DNA of 64,000 bases, taken from Euonymus europaeus (Eukaryota > Streptophyta > Magnoliopsida > Celastrales > Celastraceae). Positions 59,601 through 64,000 of the stretch are shown here, piece by piece. The translations under genes and the position numbers were made by a program. Where the stretch lies: contig OY756965.1 in NCBI GenBank assembly GCA_963580455.1, positions 1,438,501 to 1,502,500 on the forward strand, given 5' to 3'. How positions within the stretch are numbered: position 1 is the first letter of the stretch; each line of letters starts with the position of its first letter. A model generated the notes under the pieces. That model was not told where the DNA came from, did no database searches, and saw nothing but the letters and a program-made list of their open reading frames with translations.

Positions 59601-60694
59601 GGACATAATCTTCCAAAAATCATCTATGCAGCTCCTAGATGCCATTCTTTGCAAAATATTCTGTTACAGGCAAAACAACCAGCAAAACGAAAAATTACTA
59701 GTAGAATCGTAGATTATGTATTTTCCTAAAATCTTACCACTGAACCAAAATATGTGTGAAAGATTTGAAATGCATGACTTTTTTTTTTAATGGCTTAATG
59801 ATGAACTCTTCAGACCTTCGAATTTAATGCACCAATGCTGAAGGGAAGAGCATGATTATAACAACTAACAGAGTCCACTCGTACGCCACAGTTATATTGC
59901 TCAGCAAAAAACTGAAAACTTGAATAGTGATAATTTAAAGAGTTTTTTTTTTTCTGAATGCAAAAAATGGAAGAATGAGAGTTTAAAGAACATAAAGTAC
60001 AATTATGACAGCTTCACTTTGATACACCTAAACCCTAACTGGGGGGTGGTGCCGGGGGTGGACTTACATACAAGCAGACAAAGCATTAGTATTTAGTAAA
60101 ACTCTTAACTCTTCCCGATTTTCATAATCCTTACTTTCTTACTATTATCACTTGAAGCTCAATCTCCACTGGTGCAGACATGACAGGGCAAAGCAGATCC
60201 TACTGCCAAAAAAAAATTAGAATCTGCAAACAACAAAGCAACCAAGTCCCACACCAACGTTCAACGCTTGGTTTCTTATGTTCACCCAGCTCGTTGAGTA
60301 GAAAGAGAATAGGTTTACAAAAAGAAAGTCACGATATTTCACTCCTCCAAACTACAAGCACAAATACTTGCACAGTTGGGATATCATGGATCAAGTTAAG
60401 AGCAAAAAAGTGTAGCCATTGTACCTGATCTGCTTCAGAGAACAACGAAATCTCAAGCAACACTTCAGCTTTTTCTCCACCATAATCCCAATTTTTCCAT
60501 GTCCTTCCCAATGTTCCATCAAAACTCAAGAGAAGCCAAATACTAACTATGGTAACAAGTCCTAAAAGCCAAAACAGTTTTCTTCGCCATTTCCTGCCAC
60601 ACTTAGGCCCATACAAGGGCTCCATAGCCTTCATAAGCCTCAGACTCGCCGGCAATCTGCTATTAATCTCAGAGAGCTTGCAATTCCTGGACAT
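53668..60694 (-). CDS. HK2: Cytokinin receptor histidine kinase, AHK2 type
   Basis: Thirteen exons: 60694-60425, 59911-59816, 59660-59172, 58765-58490, 57888-57719, 57588-57376, 57289-57103, 56913-56862, 56772-56543, 56424-56326, 55935-55280, 54763-54257, 53920-53668. Phases agree throughout; 1165 residues. Membrane segments lie at about 39-58, 143-166, 210-229 and 514-536. The cytokinin-binding CHASE domain ([38 protein letters not shown]) is between the last two. The kinase has H-box VSHEIRTPM (phospho-His about 574), [36 protein letters not shown] and GGTGIGLS. A degenerate receiver follows, then a full one ([16 protein letters not shown], Asp about 1074, VSKPF). It signals to phosphotransfer proteins. 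Extra N-terminal membrane segments and the words SLFSEADQ and MSRNCKLS point to HK2 rather than HK3 or HK4. The start is uncertain: the frame is open 26 codons upstream without an ATG. The acceptor at 56425 (agaag) lacks an adjacent pyrimidine tract. Confidence 0.95.
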
Positions 60695-62342
60695 CTTCAC
60701 AAAAGCCCACCAACGTGTCTTCGCGAAAAGGCCGTGTGACCTAGACACAAAACCAAGCTCCAGCAATAAAGTTCATCAGAATTACATACCCAAGGGCACT
60801 GTTACATAAAGAACTGAAAACGCAGCTTATCAAAACCCATCAAAATCACTGCTTTACTGAAAAGGCCCCTTTGGAAGACACAAGCACAATGCGCAAATGC
60901 ACACCCGGCAGCTTCAAATGTACGCAGTGTAAGGAACTAATGTTGTTGGTTCAAGTTCCTCGGTGGAGCTAAAATCCAATCGAACCAGTTCAAAAAATAC
61001 AAAGAGGAGCCAGTAAGCACGCCAAAGAAACCAAACCCAGTTTGTGAAGTGAGGGAAACAATTATGAGATCATGTATAGACGAAGGAAAGGAAACATCAA
61101 GAGTAAAACTTTTTCAAATATAAAGTAACCCACCACAAAGAAAACCTGTACTACCTCGGTTTCTGTGAAAACCCAACTGGAGTCAATGATCATACTTGGA
61201 TAAAAAGAAGTGTCCCCTCCTTTCTTTGTTTCCCAGCACTTCTCTCTCACTCTACTATGTTCAGTTTGGAGTACAGCATTTGAAATTGTGGATGGGGCGC
61301 ATGATTATCTCATCATCTAGATCTGGTGGGGAAGCTTGAGCCAAAACAAACCAAGCCAAATAAAACATGTACATTATTTCTCATCTATAGGTATATTCAT
61401 ATATATGAGCACATTATTTTGGATTTCCTATTCTTCCTCATTTATTCCCGTTGATTTTTTTCACTTTTATTATCGTGTGGGGTCCAAAGATCGTATCTTC
61501 TACTTTTTGAGATTATTGAAAGTGACATCGCTGTTTTTTTCTTTTTTTTCTAGACTGCTTTCACAGTTAACCCTACTGAATCTATTGGAACTAAATTCAG
61601 ATTGGGTCGAAAGGTTTTCATTAAGGAAGTAAAACTTTCATAATAATTTTCTTTGTTGTTAACAAAATTCGAACTCAAAATCTTACTTAATAAAAAAAAG
61701 TATAGTGTCACTTGAAGTTGAAGTCCTGAACCAATCACTTGTTGGTAAGGAACATCGCTATTGGCCCATTTAATTGTAGAGGGCCAGAGGGGGCATGTGT
61801 TGTAGCGTCTGTTCAGTCATACATAGGAGCACAGATAAATGAAATGGACGCTTTCGGTTTCCAATTTTCCATTGCAGTGGAGAAAAATGCTCTCTTTTCG
61901 CGAGAAAATTTTACAGTACCCTGGTGAAAGAAAAAAAAACAGTGGCGATTAAATTAATGAAGGAACTGGATGGTGGTTAACATGCGCGTTGATGCTAAAG
62001 AAAGAATCTTTATTGTTATTGATGGCGTGGGTTCTTCCATGAAAATATATGTCGGCTAAATAGCTCACCCACCATAGTTTCTTGTGGCTAAAACCAGGAA
62101 AAAGACAAAGTTATATGGCTACATAAAGCAAACCCACCATTAAACTATTCACATTAAGCAAAATCATGACTACTTTGACCATAATTATAGCTTACAAAAT
62201 ATTTTTTTATTTACTTTTTTGGGAGTTTATCGCGTGTGTTACTTCCTCTGGCACAAATACCCTCGAAAGAATTCTCCTAAAAAACCCTAAAAAAAGGTCG
62301 GCTTTTCAACCATTTTATGGAAATCAAATGTTAGCTTGTGTC
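60695..62342. other. HK2 upstream region and intergenic DNA
   Basis: Probable HK2 leader and promoter to about 61300, with possible non-coding 5' exons. After that comes AT-rich DNA with a B-box-like gagttcgaattttg on the minus strand near 61670, not enough to call a SINE. No gene seen. Confidence 0.4.
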
Positions 62343-62360
62343 ATAATATTGCCCAATCAA

Positions 62361-62582
62361 CCAACAGGTGGTAGCCTGATTGGTCTTCCTAGAGAGTGAG
62401 AGGTCTTGTGTTCGAGTCTCCCCTCCTACCAATTTGAGTGAGTCTCCCCTCCTACCAATTTGAGTGAGTCTCCCCTTCTACCAATTTGAGTGAGATTTAT
62501 CACTATTATGATGCGAGTTGTAAGCCCACCAGACCATTGGGCCTCCGTGTTTGTATTGAATATTCTCCCTTGGTATCAAAAA
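62361..62582 (+). mobile_element. tRNA-derived SINE with perfect 18-bp target-site duplication
   Basis: ataatattgcccaatcaa occurs at 62343-62360 and again, identically, at 62583-62600, bracketing a 222-bp insert. The insert begins with a pol III promoter: A box ggtggtagcctgattgg (62367-62383) and B box gtgttcgagtctcc (62408-62421). It ends in an A-rich tail (ggtatcaaaaa). This is the full structure of a plant SINE. The identical duplication implies a fairly recent insertion. Confidence 0.88.
62414..62491 (+). repeat. 26-bp triplication inside the SINE
   Basis: gagtctcccctcctaccaat then ttgagt begins at 62414, 62440 and 62466, with one base changed (cctt for cctc) in the third copy. The repeat unit starts inside the B box. 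Confidence 0.92.
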
Positions 62583-62600
62583 ATAATATTGCCCAATCAA

Positions 62601-63639
62601 TATATATAGGGTAACTGTAAATATTCAATCCTATCAAACATACATATAGTTTATATTATAATTTATACACCAACTTAATTTAATAGATTATACGTCATTT
62701 TATACTTGTTGATTTGTTGATTTATAGGGTAATTTGATTTGTTGATTTGTTGATTTGTCATTTAATACTTGTTGATTTGTTGATTTAATACTTGTTGATT
62801 TGTGAAGCTATATTTGTGTATAGAATGGTAATAACTAATAACTGCAATTATGGATCTAACCATACTTGTGTTATTAGGTTGTTGAACCATGTAATGACAG
62901 GGAAAAAAATTATGTCTTTTCCTTGGCAACGTTGGAACAAAACAATATCACAGCATCGCTTCAAACCTCGGAGTCTAATTTCACAGGAATGAAAGCATAA
63001 ATTCAAGTGATGAAGCCCCACTCGTGTCACTTCACTTCTTGTTTGGTGCTTGCCATTAGTCCTACCACCACCAGGTCCACCCACAATGGTCTTCTATTGT
63101 ACCCTCGCCCAAGGAAGATTTCTATCTCAATAATGTAAAAGTTGAAAACAAATTTGACCTAATTTTTTATTTACCTAAAAGAAATTATGCAAGATCTTCA
63201 AAAGTTCCTTATCTGCATATCAGTGTCTATTTATTTATTTTTTCCGGCTCTATCTTATCATAATTTCTATAGGGTCGGTTTGTAGGTTGGAACACTTTTA
63301 TTAAATCGAAAATGACACCATATAAACTCGTCGTTTGGACATTTGATATTGGCTTAAATTCAAGCTCGATTTATGAGTAAAATTACTCAACAAAAAAGTC
63401 ATGAGACTCGCACTCATATACAATTTTCAGACAATAGACTAAATTGGGTCAAAATCATTGAACAATCACAAGAGCAAAATCAAACGAGGATATCCATTTG
63501 ACCCTAGACAAATTAACCACTAGTTTGATAATCTTCAAAAGCATTAATTAACGAGGCGAGAATTCTTGTTTTTGATTTTACTTTATTTGATGACTACATT
63601 TCCTAATAGGAACTAAAATGGTTGCATTTTGTTGAGCCA
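62601..63639. other. Intergenic, AT-rich with a minisatellite
   Basis: A ttgatttg-based minisatellite at 62704-62803, otherwise unclassified. Frames at 62792-62992 and 62848-63084 overlap on opposite strands without motifs. Confidence 0.4.
62704..62803. repeat. Octamer-based minisatellite (ttgatttg)n
   Basis: ttgatttg is repeated singly or in pairs and triplets, separated by ttaatacttg or ataggg spacers. The higher-order unit is about 26 bp (ttaatacttgttgatttg..). Confidence 0.8.
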
Positions 63640-63940
63640 ATAAATTGTGTGGAAATATATATTTTTACTTATGTGGTTGTATTGAAAAACGTGTTTCATT
63701 AATGTGAGTGTATTGAGATATGTATTTTGTTGATGTATATGATGATATGACTTGACTTTTCGTAATAAAAATGAGATATAGTCTTGATTTTAGTGTAAAT
63801 TTGATGAGAATAGTTTGGAGAATAGAAAAGGGGTTGAGTTGACTAAAATATTTAGAAATTTATGTTTTGTTATATTACTATATTGAAAAATACATTTTAC
63901 TGATATAATTATAGTCAAAGATTTGTGTGATTTAAATTTT
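63640..63940. mobile_element. MITE, family 2, copy 3 (inverted, partial)
   Basis: gtattgagatatgtattttg, gttgatgt and tagtcttgattttagtgtaa are reverse complements of the interior words of 33651-34034 (acacatctcccaata, aaaatcaagattggtccc). Its ends are unclear and it runs close to the window edge. Confidence 0.45.
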
Positions 63941-64000
63941 ATAAAGTATAAATGATACCAAAAATATAAATTTACCGCCTAACAAAATCCCTCCATTGTT

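Noticed and set aside
61640..61740. Minus-strand gagttcgaattttg resembling a pol III B box
   Set aside because: No convincing A box, tail or target duplication found by eye.
1..64000. CRISPR arrays, rRNA genes, bacterial-type operons, viral replication genes
   Set aside because: Looked for and not seen; tandem repeats present lack spacer structure, and gene architecture is nuclear plant throughout.

Overview
The window is nuclear DNA from a flowering plant, most likely a dicot. It is AT-rich. Genes have many short GT-AG introns and plant-specific families (cytokinin receptor, group I WRKY, F-box/FBA, b561-DOMON). Spaces between genes are packed with small transposons (MITE-like elements, SINEs, one probable solo LTR). 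The species cannot be named from this sequence. I see no CRISPR array, rRNA or functional tRNA gene.

Layout. 1-3.7 kb: 3' part of a SEN1/UPF1-like superfamily 1 helicase (+), cut by the window edge. 8.4-9.5 kb: a small two-exon glutamate/proline-rich disordered protein (+). 11.7-18.6 kb: an F-box cluster with an intact intronless gene (+), an intact intronless paralogue facing it (-), and a decayed third copy (+). 19.1-22.3 kb: a two-domain WRKY factor of the AtWRKY1 type (-), with a tandem duplication inside its first DNA-binding domain. 22.4-28.3 kb: a transposon-rich desert. 29.1-32.0 kb: a two-RRM, glycine-rich hnRNP-like protein (+). 33-42 kb: MITEs, unresolved exon-like segments, and a short secreted DOMON-only protein (-). 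42.3-44.1 kb: a full cytochrome b561/DOMON protein (+), tail to tail with a complete 11-exon MO25 scaffold gene (44.5-47.9 kb, -). 49.2-50.7 kb: a broken GH28 polygalacturonase pseudogene carrying a retroposon. 52.0-52.6 kb: an X8-domain callose-binding-type protein (-). 53.7-60.7 kb: a complete cytokinin-receptor histidine kinase of the AHK2 type (-). 61-64 kb: intergenic DNA with a well-preserved tRNA-derived SINE.

There is no operon-like logic, as expected for a plant chromosome. Two neighbourhoods look conserved from memory of Arabidopsis gene order: b561/DOMON next to MO25 (with an RRM gene near), and an X8 protein next to AHK2. The splice models for the helicase, Glu-rich, WRKY, RRM, b561, MO25, X8 and HK2 genes were built by hand. 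In each, intron phases agree from exon to exon, and the inferred lengths are close to those I recall for the families.

The most informative non-gene signals are: a SINE with a perfect 18-bp target-site duplication and an internal 26-bp triplication; a 153-bp retroposon insertion in the pectinase pseudogene whose removal restores the reading; the 21-bp duplication in WRKY domain 1; two families of terminal-inverted-repeat elements with two or three copies each in the window; and a hAT-like element nested in an older repeat whose second copy in the window lacks the insertion. I did not find a clearly new biological system.
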